Shown in pieces: positions 22,006-33,129 of a stretch of DNA of 64,000 nucleotides. The position numbers and the translations under genes are program-made. This stretch comes from Magnolia sinica (taxonomy: Eukaryota; Streptophyta; Magnoliopsida; Magnoliales; Magnoliaceae): NCBI RefSeq assembly GCF_029962835.1, contig NC_080588.1, positions 63,264,001 through 63,328,000 on the forward strand, read 5' to 3'. Under the pieces are notes generated by a model. That model was not told the origin of the DNA, made no database searches, and saw only the letters and a program-made list of their open reading frames with translations. Position 1 is the first letter of the stretch; each line of letters opens with the position of its first letter.

Positions 22006-22518
22006 GGACTACGATTCGGTGGTGACCACTCGGTCACCGAGGTCAGTGCTGTCCGGTGTTCCGTGGGCCCCACTATGATAGATGTATTTTATCCACTCCG
22101 TCCATCCATTTTTCCAGCTCATTTTAGAATATGCACATAATAATAAGGTAGATCGAAATCTCAGGTGGACCATACCATAGGAAACAGTGTTGATTGAAGG
22201 CTTACTGTTAAAAACTTCTTGTGGGCCATAAAAATCTTAAATCAATCTGATATTTATGTTTTCCCTTCATCTAGGTCTGTATGACCTAATCAATAGGTTG
22301 GATGGAAAATAAAAATACAGTGGATCCTATAAAGTTTTAATGGTAAGAGTTCAATCACTACTTTTTCCAGTGGTGTGGTCTACCTGAGATTTAGTTCTAT
22401 CTAAATTTTGGTATCATTCTCTAAAATGATTTCCCAAAATGTATGGACGGCGTGGATAAAACGCATGCATCATGGTAGGGTCCATAGAGCACTGACCAGT
22501 ACCGGGGAATCTGAGTCC
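22006..22518. mobile_element. Mutator-like small TIR element with perfect 9-bp TSD
   Basis: The element is 513 bp, flanked by GATTTTCAC at 21997-22005 and 22519-22527. The ends GGACTACGATTC and (reverse complement) GGACTCAGATTC form a TIR that continues imperfectly to GTGGGCCCCAC. A 9-bp duplication is typical of Mutator/MULE transposition. It is non-coding, so it would need transposase in trans. Confidence 0.88.
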
Positions 22519-22527
22519 GATTTTCAC

Positions 22528-23020
22528 AGGGGCGGGGCGCATGGAACATCCAACGCGGGATCCATCATATCAACGTAACCATGGGTCCCACTTGTAGGAA
22601 ACTGACAACACGAGCACGGTTTAGAATGACACTTTCCTCATTTCCATCTTAGCATTGGCTTTATTTCACACGTTCATACGAGATCTAGGCCATCCATCAT
22701 GTGGACACACCGTGACGATGGTCTGGCCAGAAAATCAGACGGTCGAAACACCAGGTAGGCCACTCTTGTAGGAGATAACTAACGGTTAATAAAATGATGA
22801 CCAAAGATCCAATTTCAACGTACACGTGTATATTAAAGACGACCCCACATGATGAATGGCTGGGATTTTGCACATGTGCTGACCTTTGATCCCACGTGAG
22901 AGAGTAGCTCCAACATCTCTTAACAGTAATTACACGGCAATGTTGTCAATCAAACATTGTTCTCTGAGGTGCCGATTCCATACATGTGGGGCCCATGATT
23001 TGCGGATCCAGATAAACGGA
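22528..23020. other. Intergenic repeat sequence
   Basis: Short segments related to the neighbouring small elements (GTGGGTCCCAC-like and GTGGACACACCGTGA words). No gene is seen. Confidence 0.4.
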
Positions 23021-23520
23021 CGCGACTTCAGTGGATTCCCGGATCCACCGAGGTCGGGGGATCACTGACTGTGGGCCCCACCGTGATGTATTTTCTTCAC
23101 ATCCATGTTGACCATCCGTTTTGACAGCATATTTCAGGAATGGCAAAAAATGAAACAGATTCAAATCTCATGTGGACCACGCCACTGGAAACAGCGGTGA
23201 ATGACCATTCAAAAACTTCCTGTGCGCCACGAAAGTTTTGGATCAAGCTGATATTTGTGTGGTCCCTTCATCCATGTCTTTCCGACCTTATCGATAGGTT
23301 GACCTTATTGATAGGTTGGATGGACAATAAACATCCCAGTGGCCCCCAAGAAGTTTTTAATGGTGGGTATTCAATCACCATGGTTTCCTGTAGTTAGCTA
23401 AGATTTGGATCTGCTTCATTTTTTATATCATCCCCTAAAATGAGCTTTCAAAATGTATGGACGGCATGGATGTAAGCTACATAAATCAAGGTGGGCCCCA
23501 TGGTCGGCGCCCCTGAAATC
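23021..23520. mobile_element. Mutator-like small element copy
   Basis: It carries the full internal order of the family: GTGGGCCCCACCGTGATG, TTTCAGGAATGGC, GTGGACCACGCCA, GAAACAGCGGTGAATGACC, GATCAAGCTGATATTTGTG, TAGGTTGGATGGACAATAAA, TTTTTAATGGTGGGTATTC and GGTGGGCCCCATGG. The phrase GACCTTATCGATAGGTT is duplicated imperfectly (23284-23319). The end points are approximate. Confidence 0.65.
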
Positions 23521-24020
23521 GGATTGCGTACTAACTAGAAGGCTTTTCTCGTACCGAGTAAACTCTACTGAGCTCACCTTAATGTATGTGATTTATCACG
23601 CCGTCCAGCCGTTTTTCCATATCATTTTAGGTGTTGAGCCCAAAATTAAAGTATATCCAAAGATCAATTGGACCACACCACATGAAACAGTGATAATAAT
23701 GATTTCCTCTGTTGAAACCTTCCGAAGGCATACATTGACGTTTATTTATCATCCAACCTCTTCGTAAGATCACACAGGCATGGATCAAGGGAAACCACAA
23801 ATATCAATTTGATCCAAAACTCCATCCCTCTCGAGATTTTTTAAACAATAGATGTTCAATTTACATTGTTTCCTGTGGTGCGGTCCACTTGAGATCTAGT
23901 ATAATTCATTTTTGAGGTCCAGCCCTAAAATTATCCAGTAAAATGTATGGACAGAGTGGATAAAATAAATAAATCACGGTGGGCCCCACAGACTTTACTC
24001 AGTACGCAATCCGCTTCCCA
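23521..24020. mobile_element. Mutator-like small element copy, next to the Copia insertion
   Basis: Inverted ends GTACCGAGTAAACTCT (23551) and GACTTTACTCAGTACGC, then AATCCGCTTCCC (to about 24020), flank the same internal order of phrases as the other copies. The Copia element inserted about 35 bp to its right. Confidence 0.65.
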
Positions 24021-24048
24021 TGTAAACGATCTTCCCACTGTTTTTGTC

Positions 24049-24053
24049 TGATG
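24049..24053. repeat. Target-site duplication of the Copia element (left)
   Basis: TGATG directly before the left LTR matches TGATG at 30393-30397 directly after the right LTR. Five bp is the normal Copia duplication length, and it fixes both element ends. Confidence 0.92.
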
Positions 24054-24427
24054 TGTTGGAATATTTAGTTGAATTAAATAGACTATTAAAAATCGAGAAC
24101 CAAAAAAGGAAAATAATTTTGAGAAAGAAGAACTTATTGAATGAGTCGAGGCGTGACTGAGTCACTCGGCTTGAAATCGAATTTGCTCCCCTTGGACTGC
24201 GTCCCAAGTGCAACAGGTTTCCAGAGCAATCGACCTCCAGGATACAACGACTATGACCCGGTCCCAGCGGTGCACTCACTGTACACGGGCTCGAACCACT
24301 TGCAGTTTAATCCGAAAGTGCTGAGTTGACTCAGCGATGAACTCAGCAGAAAATGCTTAAAACCGAATATCAGAGAGTGTTTTATAAGAGAAGGATTTTT
24401 CATATATTTGAAAATGGAATCGGATGT

Positions 24428-24436
24428 CTTTTTATA
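24428..24436 (-). promoter_or_regulatory. LTR TATA box (3' LTR)
   Basis: TATAAAAAG on the - strand, with an identical copy in the 5' LTR at 29788-29796. The latter would drive the genomic transcript of the element. Confidence 0.7.
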
Positions 24437-24599
24437 GACTCCGAAGTGGTGCATAAGCACCCTTTTCAAAAGGTTAGGTCCGTTGGGTTTAAACCCAACC
24501 GAGGCGACCAACCGGAAGGGACGCATCTCTCTGGTTTAAAATGAAAAGGCGCAAGTGCGAGTACACTCCCGCATATACGGTCCTGCGAGTACCCATACA

Positions 24600-24782
24600 C
24601 ACACCCACGCGAGTACACATACACCGCACCCGCACCCGCGCCCATGCCCAGCCCGTCCCGTCCCGTCCCATCGCGTCGCGCACGCGCACGCGCACACGGA
24701 CACGGACTCGGACTCGGACTCGGCTCGGCTCGGCACGGCACGGCTCGGCTCGGCTCGGCTCGGCGCGCGCGCGCGCGTGTGT
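24600..24782. repeat. GC-rich simple-repeat block in Copia U3
   Basis: Successive runs of CCCGCA/CCCGTC words, GCGCACGCGCACGCGCAC, GGACTCGGACTCGG and CTCGGCTCGG, then an alternating CG tract (about 24761-24777), are followed by GTGTGTGG. The second LTR carries the same block (29975-30150) with different unit counts. Long open frames across it are compositional artefacts. Confidence 0.85.
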
Positions 24783-25525
24783 GGTCAATGGCATAGATTA
24801 GAGCTATTGGCATAGCCCCCCCACAGGACCAAATTCACATGCCCCCTGAAAGGGGCTCAAGCCCTAAGCAAAAATACTTTCTTATATACAAGATAGTTAA
24901 CTTTGTGAAATCCGATGTGGGACAAAACCCCAAACTCAAAAGAACTACAATTTCAAAAATGGAGGGAAATTACCGAAAATTTAAAAATTCAAATTTTACT
25001 ACTATTTTAAAACAAAATATAACAATCCCCCACATGTTTTAAAATAAAACCCTTTCGGATTAAAGCGTAATAGTTGTGCAATGGTGCCGGTGTCACCATA
25101 GACTTGAACCGACATTAGAGTAAGCAAGACAGGTCTACAGGAATTAGGTGACACCATAGTCTTGAACCTGAATCCTTTTAATGTAAATCGCAAGTACATG
25201 CCACTCACACAACTCTTCCTCTGCAAGTGATTCTGTGGTTCGGTGCGTTTCGGCCATACACCATTACCTGGATTTCATGAGTGCTCTAGAGAATTCGCCT
25301 AGATTCTCATAGGAAGCGGCCTCCACCTCCACACCCATATAGGTGAATTCCATCAAGTGTATGCAGCAACTGTATACACCACCAAATATATGGCTATGGA
25401 TTCATTAAGAGTTCTAACAACTCATCCTTCTACGTTACTGCTCGCACTGTACACCATAGAAGGGGCTTATACAACTCAGTGCAATCGTCTACCTCGTGTC
25501 TTGTTGTTTACCCATTGAACCTATC

Positions 25526-26445
25526 TCATGGGATCTCCACTTGTATAGGTTGGGTTGCCGACACTGGCAGCTCATATATTAGGTTCAGCCTCATTCCCTT
25601 CGATGTATCATTAACTAACCTTTTAGATAGTCCTTTGGTTAGAGGATCTGCTAGATTCTTTTCTGACCTCACAAAGTCAACAGATATGACTCCATCACGC
25701 AACATATGTTTCACTATGTTGTGTCTGAGTCTAATATGCCCGGTTCTTTCCATTATATATTTTACTCTTTGCTTTCGCTATACGACAGTTACAATGAATA
25801 GATACGGCCGATATAGGCTTTGGCCACAATGGTATATCATTAAGAGATTTCTAAGCCACTCCTGATCAACCTTTTCTAAGGCAATAAACTCGGATTCCAT
25901 AGTAGCCGAGCGATACATGTCTGCTTGGTAGACTTCCAAGAGACTGCTCCTCCACCTAAAGTGAAGACATATCCACTCGTGGATTTTGTCTCATCTGAAT
26001 CACTAATCCAGTTAGCATCACTGTATCCTTCTAATACAGCAAGAAAACCACTATAATGTAAACCATAGGCTATACTGCCTTTTAGGTATCTCAAAATCCT
26101 AGACAAAGCATTCCAATGCTCTTTTCCAGGGTTATGTGTATATCTACTTAGCCTTCCTACTGCAAAAGCTATGTCTGGTCTAGTGCAGTTTGTTAGATAC
26201 ATAAGGCTACCAATTATTCTGGAATACTCCAATTGAGACACACTATTTTCTGTATTCTTCATGAGAGTCACACTATAATCATAAGGAGTACTGACAGGTA
26301 AACAGTCAAAATGGTTAAACTTTCTCAATATCTTCTCAATGTAATGAGATTGAGATAATATAATAACACCATTTTTTCTGGTTACTTCAATACACAAGAT
26401 TATACTAGCCTCTCCTAAGTCTTTCATGTCAAACTTAGATGACAA
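25526..26445 (-). pseudogene. Copia reverse transcriptase C-terminus and RNase H (broken)
   Basis: Two - strand pieces (25876-26445 and 25526-25753) in different frames read as the end of reverse transcriptase ([38 protein letters not shown]) and as RNase H ([19 protein letters not shown], then DFVRSEKNLADPLTKGL). RNase H is interrupted between the pieces. Upstream, the reading jumps from the LYGLKQAPKQ block near 26500 straight to the KFDMKDLGE block, so the catalytic YVDD box is absent. Confidence 0.85.
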
Positions 26446-26661
26446 GAATTGCTTAGTTGTATTAACTAATTTAATAAAACACCATTAAATTTTTCATGTC
26501 ATTGTTTAGGAGCCTGTTTTAAACCATATAATGATTTAATTAGTCTACATACTTTATTTTCTTTTCCTGATATCTTATAACCCTCAGGTTGTTCCATATA
26601 TATTTCTTCTTCTAAGTCTCCATTTAGGAAAGCTGTCTTAACGTCCATCTGGTGTACCACC

Positions 26662-26761
26662 AGTTTATATATGGAAGCTATCGCTATTAAGACCCTGATA
26701 GTTGTAATTCTAGTTTATATATGGAAGCTATCGCTATTAAGACCCTGATAGTTGTAATTCT
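26662..26761. repeat. 50-bp tandem duplication inside Copia pol
   Basis: AGTTTATATATGGAAGCTAT and the 30 bp after it occur at 26662-26711 and again, identical, at 26712-26761. Fifty is not a multiple of three, so the duplication shifts the reverse transcriptase frame. Identity of the copies suggests a recent event. Confidence 0.93.
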
Positions 26762-26952
26762 AGTTACAGGAGAGTATGTATCAAAGTAATCTATTCCTTT
26801 TTTTGTTTAAAGCCTTTTGCTACCAACCTAGCCTTAAACTTATCAATAGTCCCATCTGGTTTTAGTTTCTTTCTAAACACCCATTTACAACTTATTGGTT
26901 TATTTCCAGGAGGTAGGTCTACAATTTCCCAAGTGTTATTAGATATAATAGA

Positions 26953-28385
26953 TTATAATTCATCATTTATTGCTTCCTTCCAAAAGGTTGCATCTGGAGA
27001 GTTAATTGCTTCTATATAGGTTGTAGGATCATCTTCTACTAAGAAAGTGAAAAAACCATCTCCTAGGTTAGTTTCTCTTCTAACCCTAGTACTTTTTCTT
27101 GATTGTATCTCTTCTACTACTTTCTTGTATGCATTTTTACTAGTAGATGCATTATCTGATTCACTGACTTCCTCTATTCCTATAGATTTAGATTTCATAG
27201 GGAATATGTTCTCAAAGAACTCTGCATCCCTAGCTTCTATAATTGTATTAGGATCTAGAATATTATCCTTAGTTTTTAAAACTAAAAACCTATAGGCCGC
27301 ACTATTTTGTGCGTAACCTATAAATACACAGTCGGTCGTTTTAGGACCTAACTTTCTTTTCTTAATTTCAGGTAATCCTACTTTAGCAAGACACCCCCAC
27401 ACTTTAATATATTTGTAACTAGGAACATGATTCTTCCATAGTTCATATGGTGTTTGTTCGAAGATTTAGAAGGAATCCTATTTAGAATATAACAAGCAGA
27501 TAGAATTGCTTCTCCCCACATATTTGAGGGTAAGCCTGAACTATTTAACATAGCATTCATCATCTCTTTTAGAGTTCTATTTTTACGTTCTGCTATTCCA
27601 TTCTGTTCTGGTGTATAAGGAGCTGTAGTTTCGTGAACTATTCCATTCTTTTCACATAATTCTTTAAATTGAGAAGATTCATATTCACCTCCTCTATCTG
27701 TTCTAAGTCTTTTAATTTTTATATTTAACTGATTTTCAACTTCAATTTTGTATTTAGAAAAAGCATCTAAAGCTTCGTCTTTGTTCCTTAACAGATAGAC
27801 TCTAGTGAACCTAGAGTAATCATCTACAAAAGTTATGTAATATCTTTTTCCACCTCTAGACATGTGATTTCTAAAATCACCTAAGTCACTGTGTATTAAC
27901 TCTAATAGAACAGATGATCTTTCTATTTGTTTAAAGGGTTTTCTAATGAATTTTGATTCGACACATGTTTCACATTTGTCAAATTCTTCATTAGATATAT
28001 TAGGTAATAAACCTAATCTTTTCATTTTCTTCAAAGATGCTATATTCACATGACCTAATCTACTATGCCATAGATAAAAAGGTTCAACGATATAAACAGA
28101 ACTGAATGTCTTTTTATTATTATCATTGGATACATTTATAATGAATAAACCATCGCTACAGTACCCCTTACCAACAAAAGTTCCATTCTTAGTCATTACA
28201 AGCTTATCTGAATCAAAAACTAACTTAACACCAGCCTTATTGAGGAGTGAACCAGAGACCAAGTTTCTTCTAATGTCGGGCACATGTAGGACATCATTCA
28301 ACATCAGAGTATTTTCAAAAGTGAGTTTCAGAAGTACTTTCCCTTTCCCTATAACTGGAGACGTTCTAGCATTACCTATGAACAC
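26953..28385 (-). pseudogene. Copia integrase with start of reverse transcriptase (frameshifted)
   Basis: The - strand frame 27378-28385 holds the GAG-pre-integrase zinc finger region (LWHSRLGHVN, CETCVESK). It also holds the integrase core with its conserved acidic residues (HSDLGDF, FVDDYSRF, TAPYTPEQNGIAERKNRT). A frameshift near 27400 moves to 26953-27402, with the integrase C-terminal part (CVFIGYAQNSAAYRF) and the lead-in to reverse transcriptase (DATFWKEAINDEL). The protease motif LDTGATRHVC lies just upstream near 28460 in another frame. The core itself looks intact but cannot be made as a full polyprotein. Confidence 0.88.
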
Positions 28386-28513
28386 CTATTCATCATCTCC
28401 TGATACTTAGTAGGAGGTAAACATGATACGATCCTTGCACACGTGCCTAGTTGCACCAGTGTCTAGTACCCACTTCAAATTGTTTATAAGAAAGACTTCT
28501 GACACCACAACTA

Positions 28514-28730
28514 TTACCATGTTAGACTCATTGCCTGTTTCTGCAAGATTAGCCTGCGACTTATCTTTGTTTTTCTTAAGCTTGCAGGTTTTAACATGAT
28601 GCCCAGGCTTTCCATAGTTGTTGCAGTTTTCCTTTTTCTTGAATTGATTATTTGCATTCTTCTTTTTAAGCCTGCATTCATTTGCGTAATGTCCAGGTTT
28701 GCCACAGTTATCACAATTGCCCTCTTTTTT
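28514..28730 (-). pseudogene. Copia gag nucleocapsid region with two CCHC knuckles
   Basis: The - strand encodes two zinc knuckles about 24 residues apart, CDNCGKPGHYANEC and CNNYGKPGHHVKTC. The second has tyrosine in place of the second cysteine and is probably defective. Most Copia gag proteins have one knuckle. Confidence 0.8.
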
Positions 28731-28899
28731 TTCTATTATTTGTCCGACTTGATTTCATAAGATTCGCCTTTGAATCTATCTCATTTTTATTTTCTTTTTG
28801 ATCCCTGATTCTATTCGCCTCATCTATTCGTATGTGTACGATAGTGGTTTCAAAAGAAACGCCGTTCTTTTTATGTTTCATTCTATTCTTATATTCTTT

Positions 28900-29340
28900 T
28901 CAGGAAGACGGTAACTTTTCTATTAGTGCTCCTGACAGAAACACCTCATCCAACTTAATTCCTTTTGTTGATAGTTCGTGAACTAGACTTTGAGAATCAT
29001 GAATCTGATTTGTGACAGGTTTATCGTCTGTCATTTCATAATGAATGAAATTAGCAATTGCATGTTTCTTAGCGACTGCATCTTCCAATATGTATTTCTT
29101 TTCTAAAGCAGTCCATATGTCTTTAGCAGACACGTAAGAAGCATACACATCATATAGTTCGTTGGATAAAGAGTTTAGAATATAATTTTTACAATTATTT
29201 TCATCTGTTACTTCAGTTTGATTTGCTAGATATATAGTAAATGATTCAGATAAAATGTATGAAACTTTAAGGGTGGTCAGTGCGAACATCAGTTTCTGTT
29301 TCCACCGTTTAAAGCATATATTGTCCAGCGAACGGTTCAA
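28900..29340 (-). pseudogene. Copia gag N-terminal domain
   Basis: A 146-residue frame with the UBN2/retrotran_gag order: FKRWKQKLMFALT near the start, SAKDIWTALEKKY in the middle and LIEKLPSS at the end. It breaks before the nucleocapsid part. It starts about 75 bp inside the 5' LTR. Confidence 0.85.
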
Positions 29341-29415
29341 TTTTGGCTAACTCAGTAGAAGCATTTCTGTTACTGTAGCTATAGTTTATGTAATTCAACA
29401 ATTCGATTTCAAGAT

Positions 29416-30392
29416 TGTTGGAATATTTAGTTGAATTAAATAGACTATTAAAAATCGAGAACCAAAAAAGGAAAATAATTTTGAGAAAGAAGAACTTATT
29501 GAATGAGTCGAGGCGTGACTGAGTCACTCGGCTTGAAATCGAATTTGCTCCCCTGAGCAGCGTCCCAAGTGCAACAGGTTTCCAGAGCAATCGACCTCCA
29601 GGATACAACGACTATGACCCGTTCCAGCGGTGCACTCACTGTACACGGGCTCGAACCACTTGCAGTTTAATCCGAAAGTGCTGAGTTGACTCAGCGATGA
29701 ACTCAGCAGAAAATGCTTAAAACCGAATATCAGAGAGTGTTTTATAAGAGAAGGATTTTTCATATATTTGAAAATGGAATCGGATGTCTTTTTATAGACT
29801 CCGAAGTGGTGCATAAGCACCCTTTTCAAAAGGTTAGGTCCGTTGGGTTTAAACCCAACCGAGGCGACCAACCGGAAGGGACGCATCTCTCTGGTTTAAA
29901 ACGAAAAGGCGCAAGTGCGAGTACACTCCCGCATATACAGTCCCGCGAGTACCCAAACACACACCCACGCGAGTATACACACACCGCACCCGCACCCGCA
30001 CCCGCGCCCACGCCCAGCCCGTCCCGTCGCGCACGCGCACGCGCACACGGACTCGGACTCGGACTCGGACTCGGACTCGGACTCGGCTCGGCTCGGCTCA
30101 GCATGGCTCGGCTCGGCTCGGCTCGGCTCGGCGCGCGCGCGCGCGTGTGTGGTCAATGGCATAGATTAGAGCTATTGACATAGCCCCCCCACAGGACCAA
30201 ATTCACATGCCCCCTGAAAAGGGCTCAAGCCCTAAGCAAAAATACTATCTTATATACAAGATAGTTAACTTTGTGAAATCCGATGTGGAACAAAACCCCA
30301 AACTCAAAAGTACTACAATTTCAAAAATGGAGGGAAATTACCGAAAATTTGAAAATTCAAATTTTACTACTATTTTAAAACAAAATATAACA
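29416..30392 (-). repeat. Copia 5' LTR (right on the + strand)
   Basis: It matches 24054-25024 along its length. TATA box at 29788-29796 (- strand). The differences are scattered transitions plus unit-number changes in the GC block at 29975-30150. It is followed by the duplicated target TGATG at 30393-30397. Confidence 0.93.
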
Positions 30393-30397
30393 TGATG

Positions 30398-31420
30398 CGC
30401 AGGACTTGCTCTAGATCAGATGATCCCAACACCTTGATGTCGAGGCTAGCAACGGTTAAGATATAAAATTCAAAAAACGATCCACATTCAGAGCCCAGGG
30501 ACAAACATTGAATTTTCATATTTTAAAAAATAAGAATAATAATTAAAAATAAAAATAAAAATTGAAAGTGAGGCCCCAGATCAACGTCTTGGATCATCGA
30601 ACAATGGACCCCAGATGTACGGACCACGGAATCCTATAGAAAATTATAGGTTTGCTGGTCAGTGCGATGGAATTGGACAATCACAAAACCAACCAAAGGT
30701 CCACATTCAACAAGAGAAAGTTCTACGCTTAAACGGTTGAGATGGTTCGGGCCATCCGTGGTGGGACCCAGCTTAGCTTATCACGAGAAGACAAGCTCCC
30801 GAGAAATTGACGAGAAAAAGAAAATGGTTTGACTGTTTGTTGGAAGAACAGCTCTCACAGCTGGAAACCGTACAAGGACAAGGAAGTAAAAAGATGAGAT
30901 TCCTTATGTAGCTGTGGACTGAGTAAAAAAGAAGGTGATAAACCTTTATACTCTGGCAGAGGGTGATGGACGATGCTCAGCCACTTAGAAAGTACTTATA
31001 AATTGTACACGTGGCATAAAAGTACTCAAATTAAACACTCCAAATATGGAAAGCGGAGTAGATGTATCACGAACCAAACATTAAGCTTATTTGATTATTC
31101 AACCATCGGATTGCTAGACATTTATTGGACGGTTGAAATGAAAAGTATCGTACGGTCCTATTTCGACAAAAAAGTGCAGTCGAATCAAAGGTTAGGACTG
31201 TTCCACCAACCCGATCTTGAGACTTGAAGAAGCTCGATGCACAATCTAGTCGGTTTATTTGAGTTAATATCTGCCACGTGTACAATTTCTGAGTGCCTGC
31301 GTATCAAGCACCATGCACAGCCTCAGGACCATATAACTCCTCAGAAAAGAAAAGAAAAAAGAAAAAGCGGTGCGAGTGAGAATCACACCCAAGCCCAAGG
31401 AGAGATATGCCCTGTGTGGT
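30398..31420. other. Intergenic DNA, no gene seen
   Basis: Mixed low-copy-looking sequence with A-rich stretches (30520-30565). It includes the target region of the Copia insertion. A 70-90-residue frame at 30973-31285 on either strand has no recognisable domain and was not called. Confidence 0.4.
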
Positions 31421-31919
31421 GGGAGAGGAATAGGTGTTGCCCGGGTAACACCTTATAGGGTGTTAGCCTGATCGTGTGGGGCCTATCTTGATGAATATAT
31501 TGTATATCTATTCCTTCCATAAATTTTTTTCAGATAATTTCTAAATCTATAAATTAAGAAGATCCAGATCTCAGTGGACCACATCACTGGAAACAGTGAT
31601 AAATGACCATTAAAAAAATTTTGTGAGCTATAAAAGACTTGGATAAATCTGATCCTTGTAATTTCCCTTCATCCATGTCTTTTTTACCTTATCAACAGGT
31701 TGGATGACAAATAAACTCTATGTAGTTCCTTAAAAAAATTTTAATGGTGGATGTTCAATCAAAACTCTTTCCTGTAGTGTGGTCCACCTGAGATTTTTAC
31801 CTGCTTAAGTTTTTAATCAATAAATAAAATGATCTGAAAAAACAGATGAACGTCTTGGATATAAAAAAAAAAATCATCAAGGTGGGCCCCACGATGAGGG
31901 TAACACCTGATCCGCTCCC
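31421..31919. mobile_element. Mutator-like small element copy
   Basis: The ends GGGAGAGGAATAGGTGTTGC and (reverse complement) GGGAGCGGATCAGGTGTTAC form a TIR of about 22 bp. Inside are the family phrases GTGGGGCC, GTGGACCACATCAC, GGAAACAGTGATAAATGACC, AACAGGTTGGATGACAAAT and GGTGGGCCCCAC. The flanks show only a weak 9-bp resemblance. Confidence 0.75.
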
Positions 31920-33129
31920 TATTGTAGTCCGCGAACTACTGAAGTAAATCCGTATTCCGGTAGTTGGGCTATGGGTAAAGTGGATCTGTACGGTTCAAGT
32001 GATGGGTCCCACCATGAATAAGGCACGGGAATGTATTAGAAGGCTATCTTAGATATTCATTTTCTGAAGGACAAATCAGAGAATTGTCAATGGTTCGCAT
32101 TCAAGTCCATTTTGTCAATGGTTAGGATCATGTTTAAAGGAAAGAGGATCTTTCATGATGATCCATGGTGGGCCCTTCTTGTCTCTTGCTGTATCTTACA
32201 CTGGTCACATGGCTCAGCCGGCGGACTACGGTTTCACTTCCGTAGTCCGACGACTACATGCTATTTGCCCAAATAGAAATGAAGGCTACTTGCGAAATGT
32301 CATTTGAATCATACTCGCGGGTGCACAGGTCAGAGTCTACCTCTTTAAAAAGATCAGATCCGTTCATCAGTTTATTATTCCCAAAATATCATGATTTTAC
32401 TCTCAATTGGTGGACCACACTTGTAAAATGAACATGGGCTGTTGGTCACTTATCCTTAAAGGGCCACTTTCTTCTTTACTGGACATGCTGACCTCAGTGA
32501 ACATGGAAGGTGGATCTCGGATAAGGAATAGCTGCATTACCCACACATCCACCCCACTGGCACACGTACCTGAGAGTAGAAACATATCATACTCGCGCGT
32601 GTCGCCTAGTTGCGATTATAGCAAAAAGAGATCTGGACGGGGAAAAAAGGGAACGAAGGGAGTGCAGAACCTAGCATCGACATCTAGGTTGCCATTGGAG
32701 GTTGCTAGAATACATCCCGACATATTAAAATATGATACATCGCAACTTTATTGTTAGGATCTTGGGCCATATTTTAATGATCCAAACCGTTTATATGATG
32801 GATTTTAGTTGGATGAAATATTTTCGAAACATTAAATTTTTATATTTGAATATTTGAACCCTTTGATCAACTATTTTCCTTTGTATGGACGATCTTTAAC
32901 CTTGAATAATCGAAGGGATAAAATATTTAAATGTTAAAGTGTTTCTGCGTATCCCCAGCCATAGTGAGGCTCATCATGTAAACGGCTTAGGTCATTAAAA
33001 AGGACATCTAACAAACGTAGAAAGTCCGCATGTATCCAATTGCAGTACATCACGATGTATTCCACCCAATCTCAATTGCGTAGCTGGCAGCGTATCAGTT
33101 CATCGCTTGGAGTTGAAGAGAACAACCAC
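31920..33129. other. Repeat-rich intergenic DNA
   Basis: No gene is seen. Bases 32755-33075 are a second copy of the repeat found in the last EGY3 intron (17920-18250). Near 32240 an inverted pair GGACTACGG / CCGTAGTCC gives a short hairpin. Confidence 0.5.

Larger units (their letters stand above)
24054..25024 (-). repeat. Copia 3' LTR (left on the + strand)
   Basis: The LTR begins TGTTATATTTTG and ends AATATTCCAACA on the - strand. A TATA box (TATAAAAAG, - strand) lies at 24428-24436, so U3 is about 590 bp. U3 holds a dense GC block at 24600-24782 with repeated ACTCGG, CTCGG and (CG)n units. Confidence 0.93.
24054..30392 (-). mobile_element. Copia (Ty1) LTR retrotransposon, full-length structure, defective coding region
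   Basis: The element is 6339 bp with LTRs 24054-25024 (971 bp) and 29416-30392 (977 bp). The ends are TG..CA and the TSD is perfect. The domain order on the - strand (gag, CCHC knuckle, protease, integrase, reverse transcriptase, RNase H) is the Copia order. A polypurine tract, TGTGGGGGAT on the - strand, abuts the 3' LTR at 25025-25034. A hand comparison of the LTRs shows about 20 substitutions plus length changes in simple repeats, roughly 97% identity, so the insertion is fairly young. The internal region has frameshifts, a 50-bp tandem duplication and a deletion in reverse transcriptase, so it cannot be autonomous. No canonical initiator-Met primer site follows the 5' LTR. Confidence 0.95.

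Noticed and set aside
24466-24813. Arg/Ala/Glu-rich open frames of 80-150 codons on both strands (also 29713-30183)
   Set aside because: They lie across the GC-rich simple repeats of the Copia LTR; length comes from repeat periodicity, and the two LTR copies do not keep frames.
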